From: CAITUY01 sp964611575
GTDB lineage: Bacteria; Verrucomicrobiota; Kiritimatiellia; CAIKKV01; CAITUY01
Length of the DNA stretch: 64,000 nt
NCBI GenBank assembly: GCA_964611575.1
Contig: CAZTAJ010000005.1
Span: 1-64,000, forward strand
Reading direction: 5' to 3'
Of this stretch, positions 7,592 to 14,583 are shown in pieces; the first letter of the stretch is position 1; each line of letters begins with the position of its first letter. The notes beneath the pieces were generated by a model that saw only the letters and a program-made list of their open reading frames with translations, was not told the origin of the DNA and made no database searches. The translations under genes were made by a program, and so were the position numbers.

Positions 7592-8551
7592 ATGCGGAAC
7601 AGGGGAGTCGGTTGGGTCGCCGGCGCGATGCTGGCCATGGCGGGTGCGGGCGTTTGGGCCGGAAATGCCGCGGACGAGACGGGGAGTTCAGCCGTGACGA
7701 TCCGTTTCTCGTGCCAGATCCTGGAGATGCCCCAGTCTCTGGAGCGAACGCTGTTCGGGGCCAAGGGCGCGCTGCCGGGCGGGGGCGTGACGGACGATCT
7801 CCTGCAACGCCTGGCCAAGACGGCGGGGGTGGACGTGCTGTCCGCGCCGCACATCATGGCGCGGGCCGGCGAGTCGGCCCAGATCAAGATCAGCCAGAAT
7901 CGGTCCTTTACCACCAGTTTCCGGGTCGTCGAGACGAACGGGGCGTGGGAGCCCGTGCAGAGTCAGTACGACCTGGGCGTGAGCGTCACGGTCACGGGGA
8001 CCCCGTATCCCCGGGACCCGGAACGCATCCGGGGGGCCGCCCAGATCGCGCTGTCCGAATTGGCCAGTGTGAGCGAGCAGACGGTCACGCCGCCCGGCCA
8101 GAAGACATCGATCAAACTCGAGTCGCCGTCCATCCAGAGGCGGGAACTGACCACGACGTTCGACGTGCTCAGCGGCAAAATGATTGTGCTGGGGGGCATC
8201 GAGAAGAGCATCGGCGGCAAGGTCACCACGACGGTCGTCCTCCTGAAGGTCGACGTCGAATCGCCGGCCCGCCCGCTTGTCGACATAAGCAAAGGACTTG
8301 TGATTCCCGAGGTGCAGTTCGTCAATGCGTCGCTGTCTGACGTGGCGGCCTACCTGATGGCCCAGTCGCGCGAACTTGATCCGGCCAAGAAGGGCATCAA
8401 CATCGTCGTGCAAGTGGCCGTGGGAACCGCGCCGACGGTGACGCTGGCGATGCGGAACGTGTCGCTATATGACGCCTTGCGATTTGTGGGCCAAGCCACC
8501 GGCGCCACCGTGGAGTACGATCCCAGTGCGGTCATTGTGCGCCTGCCCTGA
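7592..8551 (+). CDS. Exported protein with secretin-like and STN-like segments
   Basis: A 319-residue protein whose N-terminus is a signal peptide (VGWVAGAMLAMAGAGVWAG). Residues about 65-215 resemble a type II/III secretin core fragment: LLQRLAKTAGVDVLSAPHI, the usual antigen-like segment AGESAQIKISQ, and SGKMIVLGGIEKS. The last 80 residues (VIPEVQFVNASLSDVAAYL and SLYDALRFVGQATGATVEY) resemble an STN/secretin N0 domain. This domain order is the reverse of normal secretins, and the protein is too short to form a pore. AGGAG at 7580-7584 selects the ATG at 7592 over 7568. It lies 5 bp before an ECF sigma gene, suggesting envelope signalling. Confidence 0.6.
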   Translation: MRNRGVGWVAGAMLAMAGAGVWAGNAADETGSSAVTIRFSCQILEMPQSLERTLFGAKGALPGGGVTDDLLQRLAKTAGVDVLSAPHIMARAGESAQIKISQNRSFTTSFRVVETNGAWEPVQSQYDLGVSVTVTGTPYPRDPERIRGAAQIALSELASVSEQTVTPPGQKTSIKLESPSIQRRELTTTFDVLSGKMIVLGGIEKSIGGKVTTTVVLLKVDVESPARPLVDISKGLVIPEVQFVNASLSDVAAYLMAQSRELDPAKKGINIVVQVAVGTAPTVTLAMRNVSLYDALRFVGQATGATVEYDPSAVIVRLP

Positions 8552-8556
8552 GTGAC

Positions 8557-9090
8557 ATGCAGGCGTGTGCAGAACCGTTCGAGGCCATGGTCGAGACGAC
8601 CCGTCCCCGCGTCTATCGGGCGGCGTGCCTGTTGATGGACGATCCCCACGAGGCCGAGGACGTCACGCAGCGCGTGTTCGTTGAGGCGTGGCGGGGATGG
8701 GACCGGTTCGAGGGGCGCTCGGAAGTGTTCACCTGGCTCTACACGATTCTCAGGCGCGTGTGCGCCCGGCAACGCCGTCGCCGGGGTTGGGCCTGGCTCG
8801 TGGGACAACGATGGCCCGACGCGGGGGGCATTGAGAACGCGCCAGACCCGGGGATCGCCCCGGACGAGTCTCTGGCGGCGCGGGATGACAACGCGGCCGT
8901 CCGCCGGTTGCTCGGACGCCTGTCGCCCAAACTGCGCGAGGTGCTGGTGCTGCGCTATATCGAGGACTACACCGTGCCTGAGATTGCGCGCGCGCTGCGT
9001 GTGCCGGAAGGCACGGTCAAATCGCGGCTGAACTACGCCCTGCAGCAGGCCGCCGCGACATGGGATGAAGGAGGGGCTGATGAACGCTGA
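8557..9090 (+). CDS. ECF-family RNA polymerase sigma factor
   Basis: A 177-residue sigma-70 family protein with region 2 (DDPHEAEDVTQRVFVEAWRG, then VFTWLYTILRRVCARQRRRR) and region 4 (LSPKLREVLVLRYIEDYTVP, then EIARALRVPEGTVKSRLNYA). No regions 1 or 3 are present, as is typical of ECF factors. It starts 5 bp after the secretin-like gene and overlaps the next gene by 11 bp, so the three form one transcription unit. The partner is likely the downstream membrane protein acting as anti-sigma factor. The whole unit lies between 240-bp repeat units U4 and U5. Confidence 0.9.
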   Translation: MQACAEPFEAMVETTRPRVYRAACLLMDDPHEAEDVTQRVFVEAWRGWDRFEGRSEVFTWLYTILRRVCARQRRRRGWAWLVGQRWPDAGGIENAPDPGIAPDESLAARDDNAAVRRLLGRLSPKLREVLVLRYIEDYTVPEIARALRVPEGTVKSRLNYALQQAAATWDEGGADER

Positions 9091-9472
9091 GAAGCACAAG
9101 GCCGCCGTTGATTCCGACGTGGAGGGGCGTCTGAGGGCGGCACTGAGAGCCGAAGCGGCGCGCTGCCTGGCCCGCGAGCCCGCCGCCCTGGCGCTCCGCT
9201 GCCGGTCGGCAGCGTCGGCGGCACCGGCGTCTCAACCGCGCCTCCTTGCGTGGGCGGGGGGACTTGCCACTGCCGCGCTCGTGGTCCTGGCGCTCTGCTG
9301 GACGGGGCCGCACCGGGGTTCGCTCGACGGGCATGATGCACCGGCCGTGGTCCTGCCGTTGAAGGACACGACGGCCTTGTTCGCAGGGTTGCCCAGGTTT
9401 CCGCCGCTGCGTCCGCCGAATGCGCCGACGCGACTCGTGCCGGATCGCGTCGTCGTGGTCAGTGTCCCGTAA
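9080..9472 (+). CDS. Single-pass membrane protein, putative anti-sigma factor
   Basis: This 130-residue protein has a charged N-terminal half, one membrane segment (LAWAGGLATAALVVLALCW, about residues 65-83) and a proline-rich outer tail. Position after an ECF sigma gene and single-pass topology suggest an anti-sigma factor, but the usual zinc motif H-x3-C-x2-C is missing; the cysteines present are in EAARCLARE and LALRCRS. GGAGG lies 6 nt before the ATG at 9080, inside the end of the sigma gene. No family is recognised from sequence alone; function rests on context. Confidence 0.5.
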   Translation: MNAEKHKAAVDSDVEGRLRAALRAEAARCLAREPAALALRCRSAASAAPASQPRLLAWAGGLATAALVVLALCWTGPHRGSLDGHDAPAVVLPLKDTTALFAGLPRFPPLRPPNAPTRLVPDRVVVVSVP

Positions 9473-9520
9473 TCGGCGCCTCGCCGAACGGCGGTGTCGG
9501 CGGAATCACAACTTCAGAGG

Positions 9521-10239
9521 ACATTGGGTTCGCACCACGTTAAGTGTCTCAGGTCAATGTGAGGTACGGTGAAAGACGTGGCGAAAAGGGGCTTGGCGGC
9601 TCTCTTGGGGTGCAAAAGGCAGGGGTTGGATACCCGGAGACGTATGTCCTGCTGGAGGGGCGAGCTGGCGAGCCCGCGGTCTCAGCGTCGCGCCTGACGG
9701 GTACGGCGGCGTCGCAAGCTCCGCCCTCCAAGGCTTTCAGACCGGTTGTTTTCCTGACACGGTCGATTGCGGGGTCTGACCCTTTAGGGACTCAGGGTCC
9801 ATGCGATGCACGGTGAAGGCGGGGCGAAAAGGGGCATTGCGGCTGTCCCGGCGCAAAGGAAAGGGGTTAGATTCTGGAGGCGTATTTCATGCTGGAGGGG
9901 CGAGCTGGCGAGCCCGCGGTCTCAGCGTCGCGCCTGACGGGTACGGCGGCGTCGCAAGCTCCGCCCTCCAAGGCTTTCAGACCGGTTGTTTTCCTGACAC
10001 GGTCGATTGCGGGGTCTGACCCTTTAGGGACTCAGGGTCCATGCGATGCACGGTGAAGGCGGGGCGAAAAGGGGCATTGCGGCTGTCCCGGCGCAAAGGA
10101 AAGGGGTTAGATTCTGGAGGCGTATTTCATACTGGAGGGGCGAACTGGCGAGCCCGCCGTCGCAGCCTCGCGCCTGACGGGTCCGGCGGCGTCGCAAGCT
10201 CCGCCCTCCAAGGCTTTCAGACCGGTTGTTTTCCTGACT
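9521..10239 (+). repeat. 240-bp hairpin repeat array, block 3 (units U5, U6, U7)
   Basis: After a tail remnant (ATTGGGTTCGCACC, about 9525-9540) come U5 (9541-9780), U6 (9781-10020) and U7 (10021-about 10239). The period is exactly 240 bp. U6 and U7 differ at only about six positions over their first 218 bases, all in the hairpin stretch. Similarity ends after TTTTCCTGAC in U7. The 55 bp from there to the dehydrogenase stop at 10295 hold nothing recognised. Confidence 0.9.
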
Positions 10240-10294
10240 CAGCCGGGCAAGTGCAGTGTACGCTTCAGCCCATCAACCTCGATTCCGTGGGAGG

Positions 10295-11341
10295 CTACGG
10301 TTCCAGTTCAAACACGGTGCGGATCGTTTCCTGCCGTGCCATCGACTCGAAGGCCGCGAGCCAGTCCTCCAGCGGCGCGCGCGTGGTCACCAGGGGCAGT
10401 GTCACCACCGTGCCGGCGGCGAGATAGTCCAACGCCTTGGTCCAGTTCCGCGGACGCGAACTGAACGAGAATTCCACCCTCAGCCCTTTGCTCACCATCT
10501 GGTCCCACGCCACCGTGATGTGTTCCTTGCCGGTGAGGCCGAGCACCACCAGGCGTCCCGCCCGGCGCAATAGGCGGATGGCGGACTCGATGGCCGGGAC
10601 GGCGCCCGCGGCTTCCACGACCGCGTCGGCTCCCTGGCCGCCGGTCAGTTGCCTCACCCGCTTGTCGAGGTCCTCGTGCTGGACGTTGCACGTTTCGAAC
10701 CCGAGTTGTCGGGCGCAGGCAAGCCGTTGCGGTTCGTCACGATCGGTGCCGGCGATGAGCACCTTGCCGGCGCCTTCCGCTCGCGCCACCTGCGCGCACA
10801 ACAAGCCGATCGCGCCTGGCCCGAGCACGACCACCGTGTCGCCCGCCGCGATGCCGCACCGGTCCTCCACGGCATGCACGGACACGGCCAGGGGCTCGCA
10901 CAACGCCGCCGCCACGGGCGTGATCCCCGCCGGCACCTTGTGAACCAGGGACGCCGGCAGTTTCACGAACTCGGCAAAACATCCGTCGGACTTGAACCCG
11001 ATGGCGCGTTTCGAGAGGCAGACATTCGGAAACCCGTCCAGGCAGGCCCGGCATGTCCCGCACGCGCAGGGGTTGTTTTCCGAGACGATCCGGTCGCCCA
11101 CGCACACGTTGGTGACCTTCGCGCCGACCTGCACGACGTGGCCGGAAAACTCATGCCCTAATACGACAGGCGGCTCGCAGGGGAATTCGTCGCGCCAGAG
11201 ATGGATGTCCGAGGCGCAGATCGCCGCGGCCTGCACCCGCACCAGGATGTCGTTCGCGCCGGGCACCGGCACCGGCCAGTCCCGCAGGACCACTCGCTCC
11301 AAACCGACGCCTTCCTTGACTAATGCACGCATCATGGTCAT
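10295..11341 (-). CDS. Zinc-dependent medium-chain alcohol/polyol dehydrogenase
   Basis: A 348-residue MDR enzyme of the sorbitol/threonine dehydrogenase type, oxidising a secondary alcohol with NAD(P). Catalytic zinc ligands are Cys42 (AAAICASD) and His63-Glu64 (GHEFSGHV). The structural zinc lobe is Cys94, Cys97, Cys100 and Cys108 (CGTCRACLDGFPNVC). The Rossmann segment is VVVLGPGAIGLLCAQVA. The ATG overlaps the stop codon of the upstream SDR gene by 4 bp (ATGA), so SDR and dehydrogenase are translationally coupled, and the M24-like gene lies upstream of both. Together they look like a sugar-acid or polyol catabolic operon; the substrate is undetermined. Confidence 0.9.
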   Translation of the reverse strand: MTMMRALVKEGVGLERVVLRDWPVPVPGANDILVRVQAAAICASDIHLWRDEFPCEPPVVLGHEFSGHVVQVGAKVTNVCVGDRIVSENNPCACGTCRACLDGFPNVCLSKRAIGFKSDGCFAEFVKLPASLVHKVPAGITPVAAALCEPLAVSVHAVEDRCGIAAGDTVVVLGPGAIGLLCAQVARAEGAGKVLIAGTDRDEPQRLACARQLGFETCNVQHEDLDKRVRQLTGGQGADAVVEAAGAVPAIESAIRLLRRAGRLVVLGLTGKEHITVAWDQMVSKGLRVEFSFSSRPRNWTKALDYLAAGTVVTLPLVTTRAPLEDWLAAFESMARQETIRTVFELEP

Positions 11342-12150
11342 TTCCCCTTGATGGACTTGGCGGTGTACGGCTCGCGGCTGATGAGTTGACTGGTCATGCC
11401 GCCATCCGCCAGCAGGTTCACTCCGGTGATCGACGAACTGCGGTTGCTCAGCAGGAAGACGCAGGCATCCGCAATTTCACGCGGCTCAATCAAACGTTCC
11501 GCGGGAATATTGGCGTTCCAGAACGCGAGGCACGCCTTCTCGCTCGGTGCGGCGGCCACAATGTCCTTCCAGATTTCCGTCCGGCACAATCCCGGCGACA
11601 GCACGTTGACGCGGATCTTCTTTCGGGCCAGTTCGACCGCCACCGCCTTGCTGAAGCCGATCATGCCGTGTTTGGCGGCGTCGTAGGGACCCGCGCCCGG
11701 CAGCGAAGCCAGCGTATGGACGCTGGCAATCTGCACGATCGCGCCGCCTGCCGGGCGTTGGCGGACCATCTGCCGGGCGCACAACTGTGTCAGGAAGAAC
11801 GAGCCTTTCAGGTCGACGTCCATGATGTGATCCCAATCGGCCTCGGTGGTCTCGAGGAAAGGCGTCACGAAATTGACGCCGGCATTGTTGACCAGCCCGT
11901 CAATGCGCCGGAACCGTTTCACGGATTCGGCGACCAGGCGCTGCAGGTCCTCCATCCGGCCGACATCGCAGGGTACTGCCAGGGCCTGCCCTCCATGCCG
12001 CTCGATCCGCCGTTTGACGACTGCCAATCTGTCGACCGACCGCGCGGCGAGCACCACGTTGGCCCCTTCCTGCGCGCACATCTCGGCGATGGCCGTCCCC
12101 AATCCTTTGCTGGCGCCGGTAACGATAATCGTCTTCTTCTTCAATAGCAT
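11338..12150 (-). CDS. Short-chain dehydrogenase/reductase (SDR)
   Basis: A 270-residue classical SDR. The cofactor motif TGASKGLG is at residues 11-18, NNAG at 88-91, catalytic Ser143 in IASVHTL, and Tyr156 with Lys160 in GPYDAAKHG. The C-terminal SSSITGVNLLADGGMT is typical of the 2-keto-3-deoxy-gluconate and gluconate 5-dehydrogenase-like branch. The ATG at 12150 has AGGGAGA just upstream; longer in-frame starts reach back into the M24-like gene and have no ribosome-binding site. It ends in an ATGA overlap with the zinc dehydrogenase. It probably oxidises or reduces a sugar acid or ketose. Confidence 0.9.
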   Translation of the reverse strand: MLLKKKTIIVTGASKGLGTAIAEMCAQEGANVVLAARSVDRLAVVKRRIERHGGQALAVPCDVGRMEDLQRLVAESVKRFRRIDGLVNNAGVNFVTPFLETTEADWDHIMDVDLKGSFFLTQLCARQMVRQRPAGGAIVQIASVHTLASLPGAGPYDAAKHGMIGFSKAVAVELARKKIRVNVLSPGLCRTEIWKDIVAAAPSEKACLAFWNANIPAERLIEPREIADACVFLLSNRSSSITGVNLLADGGMTSQLISREPYTAKSIKGK

Positions 12151-12185
12151 GGTCGATCTCCCTGTGCGTTGGTTGCGATGTGCCG

Positions 12186-13373
12186 TTATGACCGAATGAG
12201 TTCTGTTCGCGCGGGGCCCAGGATCTCCGCCCCGGTTGCGGTGACGAGGATGTCGTCCTCGACCCGCATCCCGCCCCACGCCGGAGCATAGGCGCCCGGC
12301 TCGACGCTGTGAACCATGCCTTCCTCCAGCACGGTGGCAATGCCGGGCGCGAGGATCGGCACGGGCTCGTGGTAGCGCAGGCCCACGCCGTGGCCCGTGA
12401 CATGCAGAAACTCCTTGCCGTAGCCGCGGGCCTGCATGATGGTGCGCGCGGCGCGGTCCACTGCACCGGCCGTCACTCCCGGACGTATGGCGGCGATGGC
12501 CGCCGCCTGCGCTGCCACAACGGCGTCAAACACCGCTTGTTGGCGGGCCGTGGGTTGGCCGGCCACCTGCACCCGGGTGCGGTCGCTCCAGAACCCATCG
12601 GCCACGACGCCCAGTTCCAGCAGGGCGATGTCCCGGTTGCGCAGTTTGCGCAGGCTGCTGATTTCCATGGGCCGATAGCCGACGGCGGTTTCCTGCCGGC
12701 CCGTGGCGACCTGGGCGAAGGCCCGCACCCGCCGGGCGCCGCGGTAGCCGGTGCCCTTGAGCAGGATGGCGCGCTCAACGTGGGCCACCAGTTCGACGCC
12801 GCTCAGGCCAACAGCCACCTTGCGGCGGAACGTCTCCAGGCCGAAGGCGGCGATTTCGCCGGCGATTCGCATCCGCTGTTGTTCGTGTGGCGTCTTGCGG
12901 GCGCGCAGTTCATTCAGCAGGGGAGTGGCATCCACGAGGGCCCTGGCTCCGAAGACCTCCCGCAACAGCCGGCGGGTGGCGGCGGCCGGGATGGCGGATT
13001 CCGCCGCGTTCCACGGCGGGGCCACCGCCTCGAAATCGCCTTCATAGCCCACCCGGCGCGGCCGGCGACCGCGCAAGGCCGACCGGAGCCGACGCGCGAT
13101 TTCCTCGTAAGGATTCCCGGATGCCAGGACACCAAAACGAAAGGCATCGCACCGGGCCTCCCACAACTCCTGCTCCGCCTCGCGCGAATCGCAATGCGGC
13201 ACGATGCAAACAGGCCGGCCCACCCGGGGGAACCAGAGCCAGGACCAGCCGATTAACGGCCAGTGCCCGCTCAAGAACAGCACATGCTCAGGTAGGCGAC
13301 AGATCAGGGCGTCCAAATCGTCGCGCTCCATAGCCTGCCTGACGCGCGTGAGCCGTTCATGATCGATGGGCAT
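12186..13373 (-). CDS. M24-family (Xaa-Pro peptidase/creatinase fold) hydrolase
   Basis: A 395-residue protein with a creatinase-type N-terminal domain and a pita-bread M24 domain. Of the five usual metal ligands, four are seen: Asp264 (GFWSDRTR), His328 (VTGHGVGL), Glu358 (SVEPGAY) and Glu372 (MRVEDDI). The first is Glu253 (LLELGVV) where the family normally has Asp. This could mean altered metal binding or a non-peptidase (creatinase-like) activity. GGAGGTG lies 5 nt before the ATG at 13373, excluding the longer in-frame start at 13475. It is the first gene of the catabolic operon running down to 10295. Confidence 0.8.
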   Translation of the reverse strand: MPIDHERLTRVRQAMERDDLDALICRLPEHVLFLSGHWPLIGWSWLWFPRVGRPVCIVPHCDSREAEQELWEARCDAFRFGVLASGNPYEEIARRLRSALRGRRPRRVGYEGDFEAVAPPWNAAESAIPAAATRRLLREVFGARALVDATPLLNELRARKTPHEQQRMRIAGEIAAFGLETFRRKVAVGLSGVELVAHVERAILLKGTGYRGARRVRAFAQVATGRQETAVGYRPMEISSLRKLRNRDIALLELGVVADGFWSDRTRVQVAGQPTARQQAVFDAVVAAQAAAIAAIRPGVTAGAVDRAARTIMQARGYGKEFLHVTGHGVGLRYHEPVPILAPGIATVLEEGMVHSVEPGAYAPAWGGMRVEDDILVTATGAEILGPARTELIRS

Positions 13374-13535
13374 GCAGCACCTCCGTTGTTCCCTGGCCCC
13401 ATGGCCCCGCCCGTGGCGCAAAGCCTTATTCGAAACCGGGGCAAGACTACCGTGGTTGCGGAGGGGTCTCAACATCGGATTCCGATATGGTGCATTACCA
13501 TGGAAATGGGTAAGGTTCGGTAGAGGAGATTCATT

Positions 13536-14429
13536 ATGTCATCCAACAGTATTCGCAACGCGGTTATGGCTGCCATGGCGGCGCTGGCACTCACGGCGAT
13601 GGGCGCCAAAGACAAGGCCAAGGAAATCGATGCAGGGATGTTTTTCACACCGGCCGCCGGGGTGCTCAACCTTGACGTCGGCACACTGGAAGTGCGGTTC
13701 AGCCTGGACTATTCCTTCTCCGACTACCTGAGGCCGGAGTCATCCCAGTGCACGCCCTTTTCCTTTCTGCGGACCTTCAACTACAACGACAAGACGGGTG
13801 TGCTGCTCCCGAACAGGGAGAAAGAGCCCGTCGTGGGGATCGCGACCGCACAGTGGAGGGGGACCCATGCGATTGTGTTCAGCAATAATCGACATTTCAA
13901 ATGGGTGCATCAGCCTCCCGAGAAGGCGGGACATGTCAGCATTCCCGGCACACGGGAGAAGGGGGCGTTCCTATCGAAAGGCGAATGGCATGCGCTGGCT
14001 GTCACCTGGCGGAGTGAAACGAACGGACTTCGTGTCGAAATGTTCCTGGACGGGAAATCATGGAGCAAATACACGTTCCCTGACACCGACAGCGAGGTGC
14101 GCGCGGTTGGGGAAGGTGATCTGATCGGGATCGGCGGACTGGAACTGTCGCCGGCGACGGTGCAATCCTACCGCCTTTCGAACCGGGTCAGGACGCCGGA
14201 AGAGATGGCGCCGGACAAGCCTTTGAAATCCGATGAGGCCACCACGTTCTTCCTCGATGGCGAATCGGCGGCGAAGTTCCGGAAACTTGACAGGAAGGAT
14301 GTGTCCAGAATCGGCGGCGCATTCAGGAGCCTGGGGAAAGCGACCAAGGGTGTGTTCGTTGGGAACTATCAAGTCGTCAGCACCCCGTCCGGGAAGGCGA
14401 TTCAGTTCTACAAGAAGCTTTCACGGTAG
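13536..14429 (+). CDS. Exported LamG/concanavalin-like domain protein
   Basis: A 297-residue protein with a signal-peptide-like N-terminus (RNAVMAAMAALALTAMGA) and a jelly-roll lectin-like body. Segments such as TLEVRFSLDYSFSDY, EWHALAVTWRSETNGLRVEM and VQSYRLSNRVRTPEEM are the usual strands of LamG-type domains, which bind glycans. There are no catalytic motifs. AGAGGAG lies 7 nt before the ATG. It is divergent from the M24-like operon and is followed by a 26-bp perfect hairpin. It may help hold polysaccharide at the cell surface for the esterase and glycosidases encoded downstream. Confidence 0.65.
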   Translation: MSSNSIRNAVMAAMAALALTAMGAKDKAKEIDAGMFFTPAAGVLNLDVGTLEVRFSLDYSFSDYLRPESSQCTPFSFLRTFNYNDKTGVLLPNREKEPVVGIATAQWRGTHAIVFSNNRHFKWVHQPPEKAGHVSIPGTREKGAFLSKGEWHALAVTWRSETNGLRVEMFLDGKSWSKYTFPDTDSEVRAVGEGDLIGIGGLELSPATVQSYRLSNRVRTPEEMAPDKPLKSDEATTFFLDGESAAKFRKLDRKDVSRIGGAFRSLGKATKGVFVGNYQVVSTPSGKAIQFYKKLSR

Positions 14430-14446
14430 CAGCCCGTTGAAAAACA

Positions 14447-14523
14447 CGGCTCGCGAGGACGCTCGCCCTCCAAAGACTTAACGGCGGCTCAATTTTATGG
14501 AGGGCGAGCGTCCTCGCGAGCCG
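14447..14523. repeat. Perfect 26-bp inverted repeat (dispersed hairpin element)
   Basis: The left arm at 14447-14472 (CGGCTCGCGAGGACGCTCGC then CCTCCA) and the right arm at 14498-14523 are exact reverse complements with a 25-nt loop. There is no T-run, so it is not a standard terminator, although it follows a gene end. A reverse-oriented relative, including the flanking GAAAAACACGG, is at 4835-4875. Confidence 0.85.
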
Positions 14524-14583
14524 AGAAGCAGGCGAGAACCACTTTTTCGACACTAGAGGGCGTTGTGCGATGGGAGTGAAAAC

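Noticed and set aside
7255..9545. GTTAAGT at 7259 and 9539 as integron attC-like GTTRRRY sites
   Set aside because: The word is not kept in other units (ATTAAGT, GCTAAGT, TTTAGGG), no matching RYYYAAC partner is placed correctly, and no integron integrase is in the window. The cassette idea is kept, but not the attC claim.
5440..10239. CRISPR array
   Set aside because: Units are about 240 bp with strong hairpins and no short regular spacers, and there are no cas genes in the window.
9801..10427. Open frames of 72 and 128 codons within the 240-bp repeats, starting MRCTVKAGRKG
   Set aside because: They exist only because the unit length is 240 bp in U6-U7. Other units have different lengths and lose the frame, and the hairpin, not codon pattern, is what is conserved.
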